The notes under the pieces were generated by a model, which saw only the letters and a list, made by a program, of their open reading frames with translations, was not told where the DNA came from and searched no databases. Below, piece by piece: positions 1 to 5,515 of a stretch of DNA of 10,080 bases; the stretch's first letter is position 1, and each line of letters starts with the position of its first letter. The DNA comes from SHNJ01 sp964458615 (GTDB lineage Bacteria; Pseudomonadota; Alphaproteobacteria; SHNJ01), in the NCBI GenBank assembly GCA_964458615.1, contig CAYWJR010000053.1, positions 1-10,080 of the forward strand, in the 5' to 3' direction. Both the position numbers and the translations under genes were made by a program.

Positions 1-1
1 C

Positions 2-79
2 GGCAACGTGCAAAGTTTGATCCGATACCCGTTGGGCATACGTTCGGACTGGGGTTTGGGCAATGTTGCAGATGATTGA
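2..79 (+). CDS. possible 3' end of a gene entering from the left edge
   Basis: An open frame runs in from the left edge and stops at TGA 77-79. It encodes 25 residues ending in RSDWGLGNVADD. The composition, with Gly, Asp, Trp and common codons such as TTG, GGC and CGT, looks like real protein and matches codon use elsewhere in the window. I do not recognise the family. The short length makes this weak: another frame (from base 1) is also open to about base 75. If real, the gene converges on the minus-strand gene that ends at 188. Confidence 0.35.
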   Translation, partial: GNVQSLIRYPLGIRSDWGLGNVADD

Positions 80-113
80 TCCATAATGTTCGCACCCTAA
101 TATTTTTTATTTA

Positions 114-138
114 TTTTGTGTCCTTTATAGACACGAAA
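114..138. other. stem-loop in the convergent gap before the BID-like gene
   Basis: TTTTGTGTC (114-122) can pair with GACACGAAA (130-138) around a 7-base loop, with one G-T wobble. It lies in the A/T-rich gap (80-187) where terminators for the two converging genes would be expected. No T run follows the stem on either strand, so it is not a standard intrinsic terminator. I see nothing else definite in this gap. Confidence 0.25.
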
Positions 139-187
139 ATGCATCTCGTCAAGAACACGAAGATAGCGGGCGATCATATTGTTTTTA

Positions 188-886
188 TTATTTCTTTTTT
201 GCGGCGGCGATGCGTTTTGCCGGATCGTTTTCGTTGGTTTGGATCAAATTGCGGTATTTATCCCGCAACCCTTCGACCACGCGATATTGTTCTTTTGGCA
301 AGGCCGCCAAATCGCGGAACGAAATGCCGCGCGCCAATTCGGCGATTTGCAATTCCAATTCAATACGCCTGCCGCTGGATCCGACCGATTGCGTGGCGTC
401 GTCCAATTTTTGCCTCGCGGCATCGACCTTGCGTTTCAATTCTTCGCGCGTGTAACCGCCGCCGCCTGTTTGCAAATGGGCGTTGAATCCTTCGATGGCG
501 GTGCGGACGGCCGCAGGCAAACTTAGTTTCATAACGCCGGAACGCGCCGGATTGTTCAATGGGCCAAACGACCAGCCCTTGATGGAACCATAATCGTCCG
601 GGTTTTTAGAAATGCTTTCGGCGGCGGCATCGACGCCTTTGGAAATCGCCAATTGGCCGAATTTGTTGAATGCCGCTTCGGGATCTTGGAATATATCGGC
701 CAGACGCTGGCGGAAACCCATGACGTATTCTTCGGCGCGGCGGGTCAGATCCAAATGTTGCTGAAACGTGTGCAACGTTTTGGTTTCGCCGCGCAAATCC
801 TCTAACTGCTGAAACAGCTGCAGCAATTCCTGGACTTTGTCCTTGGCTTCGGTGTCGGGATTATTTTCCAATGGCCTTACATTCAC
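188..886 (-). CDS. stand-alone BID-like (Bep intracellular delivery) domain protein, putative
   Basis: A soluble, mostly helical 232-residue protein with no signal peptide or membrane segment. Residues 15-60 look like coiled coil. Residues 68-140 resemble the BID fold found at the C-termini of alphaproteobacterial relaxases and Bartonella Bep effectors: DPEAAFNKF at 68-76, then NPDDYGSIKGWS at 95-106 (the family's 'fG-L-G' position), then an R-rich helix with AAVRTAIEGF near 125-134. A second charged coiled coil follows (147-215), and the protein ends in a basic tail (AKRIAAAKKK). In known families BID plus a positive tail is a type IV secretion signal. Here there is no relaxase, Fic or other effector domain, and no secretion gene in view. 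The start is GTG (886-884); an in-frame TAA lies 24 bases upstream and no Shine-Dalgarno is seen. It lies 50 bases downstream of the deacetylase gene and may be cotranscribed. The family call rests on motif recall and is moderate. Confidence 0.5.
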   Translation of the reverse strand: MNVRPLENNPDTEAKDKVQELLQLFQQLEDLRGETKTLHTFQQHLDLTRRAEEYVMGFRQRLADIFQDPEAAFNKFGQLAISKGVDAAAESISKNPDDYGSIKGWSFGPLNNPARSGVMKLSLPAAVRTAIEGFNAHLQTGGGGYTREELKRKVDAARQKLDDATQSVGSSGRRIELELQIAELARGISFRDLAALPKEQYRVVEGLRDKYRNLIQTNENDPAKRIAAAKKK

Positions 887-887
887 A

Positions 888-899
888 ATTGTAATTGTA
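888..899 (-). promoter_or_regulatory. tandem TACAAT just before the BID-like gene start
   Basis: On the minus strand the sequence reads TACAATTACAAT directly before TGTG. The first copy (899-894) would be a good -10 hexamer placing the transcript start at or next to the GTG, which would give a leaderless mRNA and fit the absent Shine-Dalgarno. No -35 is recognisable at 16-18 bases upstream, so this is a weak call. Confidence 0.25.
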
Positions 900-936
900 T
901 CATGATTTTACCCCCGATGGGGCGCAAAAATCCATC

Positions 937-1992
937 TTATTCGCTGGATTGATGATGTTTTTTATCCGGCATCTTTTGGCGTTCCAATAAAATGACGCTT
1001 AATGGCACCACCATATAATCGCTGTTTTCCGTTGAAATCAGCCATTCTTTTAAAGCCGCGATAGTATTCGCGCGCGGATGGCCGATGGCGATGGCCGATC
1101 CCTGCTTGCGCGATATTTTTTCTAAAATTCGGAATTGTTCTTTTATTTTTGCGGCATCGTCGACATCGTCCAAAAAAACATCCCGCGACGCCGATACAAT
1201 TCCCATCGCTTCGGCTTTTTTACCTGCAACGCTTTTTGCCGACGTCATCGAATCGATAAAAATCAAATCGCGCCTTTTTATTTCTTGCAAAACGACATCC
1301 ATACGGTGCGGATCCGATGTAAACAAACTGCCCATATGATTATTGATACCGATATACGAATTCCAAAAATCCAGATTCTGCCGCAATTCGTGCAATATTT
1401 CTTCGTCGGTCATGTCGGTCATCAATGCATGCGGGCCGGGATGCGCGTCGGCGCTTTCGGCTTCCATCGGAATATGCCCCATAACCTCGTGCCCGCCTGC
1501 GCGCGCGGCGTTTGCCTGGCGTTGCAAATTCGGGGCATAAGGCAAAAACGACAACACCAACGGCGATTTGATGTCGATGATTTCCTTGGTGCGTTTTACA
1601 TTCATTCCGGCATCGTCGATGATGATGGCGATCAATTTTTTATCGCGGTATGCATAAGGCGGCAAGATAATGGCGTTATCGCGCCATGATTTTTTAACAT
1701 CTGCAACAGGTTGCGCGGCGGATTGCGGCTGTACCGGATCAGCCAAACCGGAATGCGGATTGGAAACTTGCGGCGGCGTTGGCGCGTGCTCCTGCGATGG
1801 CGGATGTTCGGGCGCGGGTTGCGCGATATATTGATCGATAATCGGCAAATTCGGAATAGGCAAATTCGGTTTTGCGTCTTTGCCGACAAAATACCCGACC
1901 CCCGCCCCCACCACGATTGCAAGCCCGTAGATGAAAAACAAACCTATGACCGCGCGCAATACAATAGGCAGAATCTTTTTTTTCGGACTCAT
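937..1992 (-). CDS. divergent polysaccharide deacetylase family protein (YibQ-like), membrane anchored
   Basis: 351 residues. A basic N-terminus (SPKKK) and one hydrophobic segment (about 8-37) predict an inner-membrane anchor with the rest in the periplasm. A Pro-rich linker (about 41-95) contains a small tandem repeat (PNLPI then PNLP; a 15-base DNA repeat near 1841-1870). The catalytic-type domain spans about 118-335. It carries the family landmarks: IAIIIDDAG with paired Asp 126-127, LSFLPYAP at 147-154, GHEVMGHIPME at 167-177, NNHMGS at 217-222, RDVFLDD at 270-276 and AIGHP at 302-306. The Asp and His residues match expected metal ligands of the deacetylase fold. Family members are thought to act on cell-wall or periplasmic glycans, but the substrate is not established. 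The ATG has an AAGGA about 12 bases upstream. It is divergent from lexA and shares its control region, including the SOS box. Family assignment is firm; activity is inferred. Confidence 0.88.
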   Translation of the reverse strand: MSPKKKILPIVLRAVIGLFFIYGLAIVVGAGVGYFVGKDAKPNLPIPNLPIIDQYIAQPAPEHPPSQEHAPTPPQVSNPHSGLADPVQPQSAAQPVADVKKSWRDNAIILPPYAYRDKKLIAIIIDDAGMNVKRTKEIIDIKSPLVLSFLPYAPNLQRQANAARAGGHEVMGHIPMEAESADAHPGPHALMTDMTDEEILHELRQNLDFWNSYIGINNHMGSLFTSDPHRMDVVLQEIKRRDLIFIDSMTSAKSVAGKKAEAMGIVSASRDVFLDDVDDAAKIKEQFRILEKISRKQGSAIAIGHPRANTIAALKEWLISTENSDYMVVPLSVILLERQKMPDKKHHQSSE

Positions 1993-2019
1993 GCGATTTC
2001 GATCCTTGACTGGGGATAA

Positions 2020-2034
2020 GAACTAAAGTAGAAC
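2020..2034 (-). promoter_or_regulatory. LexA operator (SOS box), GTTC-N7-GTTC
   Basis: Plus-strand GAAC (2020-2023), seven bases, then GAAC (2031-2034); on the minus strand GTTC-N7-GTTC, the direct-repeat SOS box of alphaproteobacterial LexA. It lies about 115 bases upstream of the lexA start and 28 bases upstream of the divergent deacetylase start. It is the only exact match I found by eye in the window. A TACAAT on the minus strand (2043-2038) could be the deacetylase -10, which would put its transcript start within the box. LexA autoregulation is well established; control of the deacetylase is inference. Confidence 0.8.
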
Positions 2035-2061
2035 ATTATTGTACTTGTTTTGTTTCCGCAT

Positions 2062-2076
2062 GAACATGGCGGGAAT
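2062..2076 (+). promoter_or_regulatory. imperfect second SOS-box-like element
   Basis: GAAC (2062-2065), seven bases, then GAAT (2073-2076): one mismatch from the exact box. It starts 42 bases after the exact box, about four helical turns, so both would face the same side of the DNA. It may overlap a weak lexA promoter (TTGTAC 2039-2044, 17 bases, GAACAT 2062-2067). A one-mismatch element can occur by chance, so confidence is low. Confidence 0.25.
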
Positions 2077-2147
2077 TTCAATCAAACTACTATGCCTCAT
2101 ATGGCCGCGCAACCGCGCCCGGCCGATCATCTTGGCGGAGACTGTGC

Positions 2148-2807
2148 ATGCTAACATCAAAACAACACTCTTTATTGCTGTTCATCGACCGCTACATAAA
2201 GGAAAAAGGCGTTTGCCCGTCTTTCGAAGAAATGATGACGGCAATCGAATTGCGGTCGAAATCGGGCGTGCACCGTTTGATCATGGCATTAGAAGAACGC
2301 GGATTTTTGCGCCGCCTGCCCAATCGCGCCCGCGCACTGGAAGTTGTGAAACTTCCCATGGCCGACCAAAAAGAAGAAAAATCGAAAAAGAAAAACAACA
2401 TCCTGGCCGCATACGCCAGTTTGGTGCAGGTTCCGTTGTTGGGCAAAATCGCCGCCGGCAACCCGATCGAGGCGATTAACAACAACAGCAGCAGCAATAT
2501 CGACGTGCCGCCATCATTGCTTGGCCGCGGCCAACATTACGCGCTGATGGTCGATGGCGATTCGATGATCGAAGAAGGCATTCATGATGGCGATGTTGCG
2601 ATTATCCAATACGCGCATACCGCCGAAAACGGCCAAATCGTGGTCGCATTGGTGGATGACGGCGATGTCACATTGAAAACGTTGCAACGGCGCAAGGGCG
2701 ATATGATCGAATTGGTACCGGCCAACCGCAATTACAAACCGCAATTGCTGCCCGGCAAACGCGTCAAGGTACAAGGCGTACTAAAGGGGTTGTTGCGCCG
2801 CTATTAA
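2148..2807 (+). CDS. lexA: LexA repressor, SOS regulator with autoproteolysis
   Basis: LexA represses SOS genes and cleaves itself when RecA filaments form on damaged DNA. The 219 residues begin with a winged-helix DNA-binding domain (1-70; PSFEEMMTAIELRSKSG recognition region, then RRLPNRARALEV). A Lys/Glu-rich linker follows (about 72-84). The C-terminal S24 peptidase domain shows the Ala103-Gly104 cleavage site in LGKIAAGNPIEA, the nucleophile Ser139 in GDSM and the general base Lys177 in VTLK. The Ser-to-Lys spacing of 38 equals that in E. coli LexA. An Asn/Ser stretch (NNNSSSN, 111-117) lies just after the cleavage site, where relatives are usually less Asn-rich. The ATG has GGAG (2137-2140) seven bases upstream. 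The exact alphaproteobacterial SOS box upstream supports autoregulation. Confidence 0.97.
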   Translation: MLTSKQHSLLLFIDRYIKEKGVCPSFEEMMTAIELRSKSGVHRLIMALEERGFLRRLPNRARALEVVKLPMADQKEEKSKKKNNILAAYASLVQVPLLGKIAAGNPIEAINNNSSSNIDVPPSLLGRGQHYALMVDGDSMIEEGIHDGDVAIIQYAHTAENGQIVVALVDDGDVTLKTLQRRKGDMIELVPANRNYKPQLLPGKRVKVQGVLKGLLRRY

Positions 2808-2808
2808 T

Positions 2809-2837
2809 TTGCTTTAAAACCCACCCGGTTCTATATT
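2809..2837 (+). promoter_or_regulatory. candidate promoter for the EamA-like gene, possibly leaderless
   Basis: TTGCTT (2809-2814), a 17-base spacer, then TATATT (2832-2837), immediately after the lexA stop. The predicted transcript start falls at or next to the ATG at 2845, and no Shine-Dalgarno precedes that ATG. Together these suggest a leaderless transcript independent of SOS control. Confidence 0.4.
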
Positions 2838-2844
2838 TGCTGGC

Positions 2845-3291
2845 ATGATTCCAACATATGTTTTTCCGATTTTCGCGGCGGTTTTGTACGGATTGAATTA
2901 CGCCATTTTGGGCAAAATTCTGCAAACGGTTTCGATTCCCACATTTATTTTTTACAGCACGGCAATCGGCATTTTATTCGCCGCCACCGCCGTTTTGTTC
3001 AATTACGATTCAACCGATTTCACCATGCCTATTGTATCGCCGCAAACCGCATTATTGCTGTTTATCGCGGTTGGCGCATCGTGGGCGGGGTGGTTGTTCA
3101 CCAGTTTCGTGACCAAGGATATTTCCCCAACATACGCTGCGATCGGCGAAATCGCCTATCCGATTTTCGTGCCTATTTTCGCCTATTTGCTGTTTCAAGA
3201 AAAACAATGGGATTGGCCGACAATCATCGGCGGCGCGTTGATATTCCTTGGCCTGTTTGTTATGATTTTCTCGAAAATGCGCGCGGCTTAA
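2845..3291 (+). CDS. half-size EamA/DMT-superfamily membrane protein
   Basis: A 148-residue integral membrane protein with about five hydrophobic segments (near 4-24, 31-52, 67-88, 95-117 and 125-143). The C-terminal part carries the usual end of an EamA repeat: a Pro-containing helix (IAYPIFVPIFAYLLF), a Glu-Lys turn (QEK, 118-120), then WPTIIGGALIFLGLFVMIF. Full EamA transporters have two repeats and about 300 residues, so this single-repeat protein would need to pair with itself or a partner, like small multidrug-resistance-type proteins. The substrate cannot be told. It begins 37 bases after lexA but seems to have its own promoter. Its TAA shares the palindromic TTAA at 3288-3291 with the stop of comEC on the other strand. 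Confidence 0.8.
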   Translation: MIPTYVFPIFAAVLYGLNYAILGKILQTVSIPTFIFYSTAIGILFAATAVLFNYDSTDFTMPIVSPQTALLLFIAVGASWAGWLFTSFVTKDISPTYAAIGEIAYPIFVPIFAYLLFQEKQWDWPTIIGGALIFLGLFVMIFSKMRAA

Positions 3292-5423
3292 TCGCGCTCG
3301 GCGGGCGTTTTTATATAGTCATCTTCGCGCCGCTCGCGGTCACTGCCGCCCGTCCATGGCCGTTTGCCGCGCATTTCCGCAACCGATTGCATCCGCCACA
3401 CGCCGTGATCGAACCATAATGCGCTGTTGCCATTTGCGCGGAAATAATATTTATCGAAAATATTCTTGGCCGCGCATGATTCGGGCGCGCGCAACGCGGT
3501 GATAATCACATCGGATGTCTGGCAATCTTCGGCGAATGCATCGTTTTTCAAGACGATGGAAACGGTGTGCCCGGAAACTTTATAAATGCACGCCGACCGG
3601 TCGCAACGCAAATCGCGTTTTTCAGCAACCCAATTTTCCGGATCGTTCCAATCCACTGATTGCGATTGGCCGAAATAATTATTCCAAATTCCGGCGGTGA
3701 ATTTGTCTTTTTTCAAACTGGACAGCGCGATGGAATCGTGTGCGGTTTTAACGCCGATCAATCCCGCATCCTGGTTTATCAATACATCCGGCAAAGCAAT
3801 ACGCAACGACAACATCAATCCCATTGCAACCGGCGCGATCCCCCAATACCGCCATTGTTTGCGCCATACCATCAACCACAATCCGCCAAACACCATCAAC
3901 AATACCGACACATCCGATATGGCGGGGATCATGATCAACGCGCCGGGCAATTGCGATGCGAATTTCGCAACCGCCAACATGGCGTCGACACCCTGTCCCA
4001 ATAACCATAACGGCAATTGTTCCAAACCGGCCGGCATCGCCATTAAACAAATAACCACCAATGGCATGATCCAAAAACTGACCAATGGCCCGACCAGCGT
4101 ATTCGATAAAATTCCTTGCAACGTCAGTTGATGAAAATGATACGCGATCAACGGCGCCGTCGCGATGCTGGCGATAAACGACGTCGCAGCCGATAAAAAC
4201 AGATATTCCAACGCCAAACGCGGCCATGATTTGCGTTCGGTTGTGTTCAACCGCCACGATTCATACACCGCGATCAACGCCGCGACGGCGGCAAACGACA
4301 ATTGAAAACTGACATGCAGCAAACTTTCGGGAAATAAAAACAAAATCGCTATCGCCGCCACCGCGACCAAACGCATCGACAACGCCTCGCGGTCGATCAA
4401 CACCGCCAAAAATACCAACGCCACCATGACAAAGGCGCGGATGGTCGGAACCTCGAACCCGGAAATTGTCAGGTAAAAAAACGTCGCGGCGATCCCGCCG
4501 ATGGCGGCGATTTTTTTCGACAAAACGGTCAAACCCGGCGCCCACATCAATAACAGGCGTAAAAATAAAAACACAAAACCGCCGAACAACGTCAAATGCA
4601 AACCCGAAACCGATAAAACATGTTGCAATCCCGATCGGCGCAAATCCTGCATCGCATCCGGCGATACCCCGCTTTGTTCGGATGTGATCAACGCCGCCGA
4701 TACCGCCGCCGTATCGCCCGTCAAATGGCCTAGCACCTTTTGGATTATGGTATCGCGCAGTTGATTGATGCGCATCATCGCCGTATCCGGTTGCGCCGAT
4801 GCGACAATTTGCGGAGGGCCCATGGCAAACCCCACAGCGCCAATCCGGTCGAAATAAATTTGCCGCGCGAAATCGTACCCGCCCGGAACCGCCGGCGCGT
4901 TTGGCGGCGAAATCATCGCCAATACGCGGATGCGCGTGCCGATATTCAAATCATCCACCGAATGGCGGATTTTCAACCGCACCCGGTCGGGCAATTGCGC
5001 CCAAATGCGGCGGCGCGATTCGAATTCCAGATTGCCCATTACCACCCGTCCGCCATCTTGGGTCCGATCGATCGATTCAATCGTTCCGGTGATGGAAATT
5101 GGGCCGATTTCTTCGGACAATGTGCGGGATTCGACCGATATGGTGCGGATTTGCGCGGTCAATGCCCCGCCCGCGCACACGGCCACCATAATCGCCGCAA
5201 CCAGGATAATCGGGCGATGGCTGAACACCCGCGCCGCGAATACGCAACCCAAAATGGCGAATAAAAACCCGAACCCCAAAACCAACACGGGGGGTTCAGT
5301 GGATTGGGCAAAATACCATCCGATGCCCAGCGCGAAAAAAACCGGTGTCCAATAAAGCGCCCTGGCTTTGTCGGATTCATATTGGTTTAAGATATACAGA
5401 TACAAATTGCGCAAAAAGGCCAC
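3288..5423 (-). CDS. comEC: ComEC/Rec2-family DNA-uptake channel protein with a non-catalytic C-terminal domain
   Basis: ComEC forms the inner-membrane channel for single-stranded DNA in natural transformation. The 711 residues contain early membrane helices (about 27-90), a soluble DUF4131-type region (about 95-210) and the Competence membrane domain (about 235-540). Landmarks of the last are SGLQHVLSVSGLHLTL (264-279), SGFEVPTIRA (321-330) and FPESLLHVSFQLSFAAV (364-380). The C-terminal domain (about 545-690) sits where other ComECs have a metallo-beta-lactamase-like nuclease, but it lacks the HxHxDH metal motif; it has four Cys (607, 612, 634, 650) that could form disulfides if exported. 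Alphaproteobacterial ComECs often end this way, ending near a GxRPW motif (GKRPW here). The start is GTG at 5423, with an in-frame TAA nine bases upstream, so no longer start exists; the Shine-Dalgarno is poor. It is divergent from gltX and convergent with the EamA-like gene. Confidence 0.92.
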   Translation of the reverse strand: MAFLRNLYLYILNQYESDKARALYWTPVFFALGIGWYFAQSTEPPVLVLGFGFLFAILGCVFAARVFSHRPIILVAAIMVAVCAGGALTAQIRTISVESRTLSEEIGPISITGTIESIDRTQDGGRVVMGNLEFESRRRIWAQLPDRVRLKIRHSVDDLNIGTRIRVLAMISPPNAPAVPGGYDFARQIYFDRIGAVGFAMGPPQIVASAQPDTAMMRINQLRDTIIQKVLGHLTGDTAAVSAALITSEQSGVSPDAMQDLRRSGLQHVLSVSGLHLTLFGGFVFLFLRLLLMWAPGLTVLSKKIAAIGGIAATFFYLTISGFEVPTIRAFVMVALVFLAVLIDREALSMRLVAVAAIAILFLFPESLLHVSFQLSFAAVAALIAVYESWRLNTTERKSWPRLALEYLFLSAATSFIASIATAPLIAYHFHQLTLQGILSNTLVGPLVSFWIMPLVVICLMAMPAGLEQLPLWLLGQGVDAMLAVAKFASQLPGALIMIPAISDVSVLLMVFGGLWLMVWRKQWRYWGIAPVAMGLMLSLRIALPDVLINQDAGLIGVKTAHDSIALSSLKKDKFTAGIWNNYFGQSQSVDWNDPENWVAEKRDLRCDRSACIYKVSGHTVSIVLKNDAFAEDCQTSDVIITALRAPESCAAKNIFDKYYFRANGNSALWFDHGVWRMQSVAEMRGKRPWTGGSDRERREDDYIKTPAERD

Positions 5424-5472
5424 AGGCTTTTATCCCAAACGGTCAGGGGTTTATTAAAGCATGATTTTGCGC

Positions 5473-5478
5473 TATAAA
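5473..5478 (+). promoter_or_regulatory. candidate -10 element of the gltX promoter
   Basis: TATAAA in the 80-base gap between the divergent comEC and gltX genes, placing a transcript start near 5485, about 20-30 bases before the gltX start codon. The -35 at 17 bases (TTTATT) is poor, so only the -10 is suggested. Confidence 0.3.
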
Positions 5479-5515
5479 CGATACCGAAATTACAACCAAC
5501 AGGATGCACGATTCC

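Noticed and set aside
912..922. CCCC-GAT-GGGG hairpin between the deacetylase and BID-like genes
   Set aside because: The stem is only four base pairs with a three-base loop and no T run follows, so it is not supported as a terminator.
1135..1689. Open frame of 184 codons antisense to the deacetylase gene
   Set aside because: The composition (many His, Cys, Arg, Phe) is shadow-like, and the minus-strand gene carries all the family motifs.
1841..1870. Two 15-base repeats as a minisatellite or regulatory iteron
   Set aside because: Only two imperfect copies, inside the Pro-rich linker of the deacetylase (PNLPI repeat); a simple coding duplication explains them.
2148..2807. Phage CI-type repressor instead of LexA
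   Set aside because: The winged-helix N-terminus and cleavage site are those of alphaproteobacterial LexA, and the cognate SOS box lies upstream; no phage genes are near.
2998..3012. GTTC-N7-ATTC inside the EamA-like gene as another SOS box
   Set aside because: It has one mismatch, lies within coding sequence away from any start, and such near matches are expected by chance.
4261..5264. Long open frames in other frames and on the opposite strand within comEC
   Set aside because: They are rich in Arg, His and Pro and lack family motifs, as expected of shadow frames in this codon usage; comEC explains the region with clear motifs.
5504..5515. Start of gltX at the upstream ATG
   Set aside because: The AGGA that would serve as Shine-Dalgarno overlaps this ATG, and family members normally begin close to the TRFAPSPTG motif; the ATG at 5516 fits both points better.
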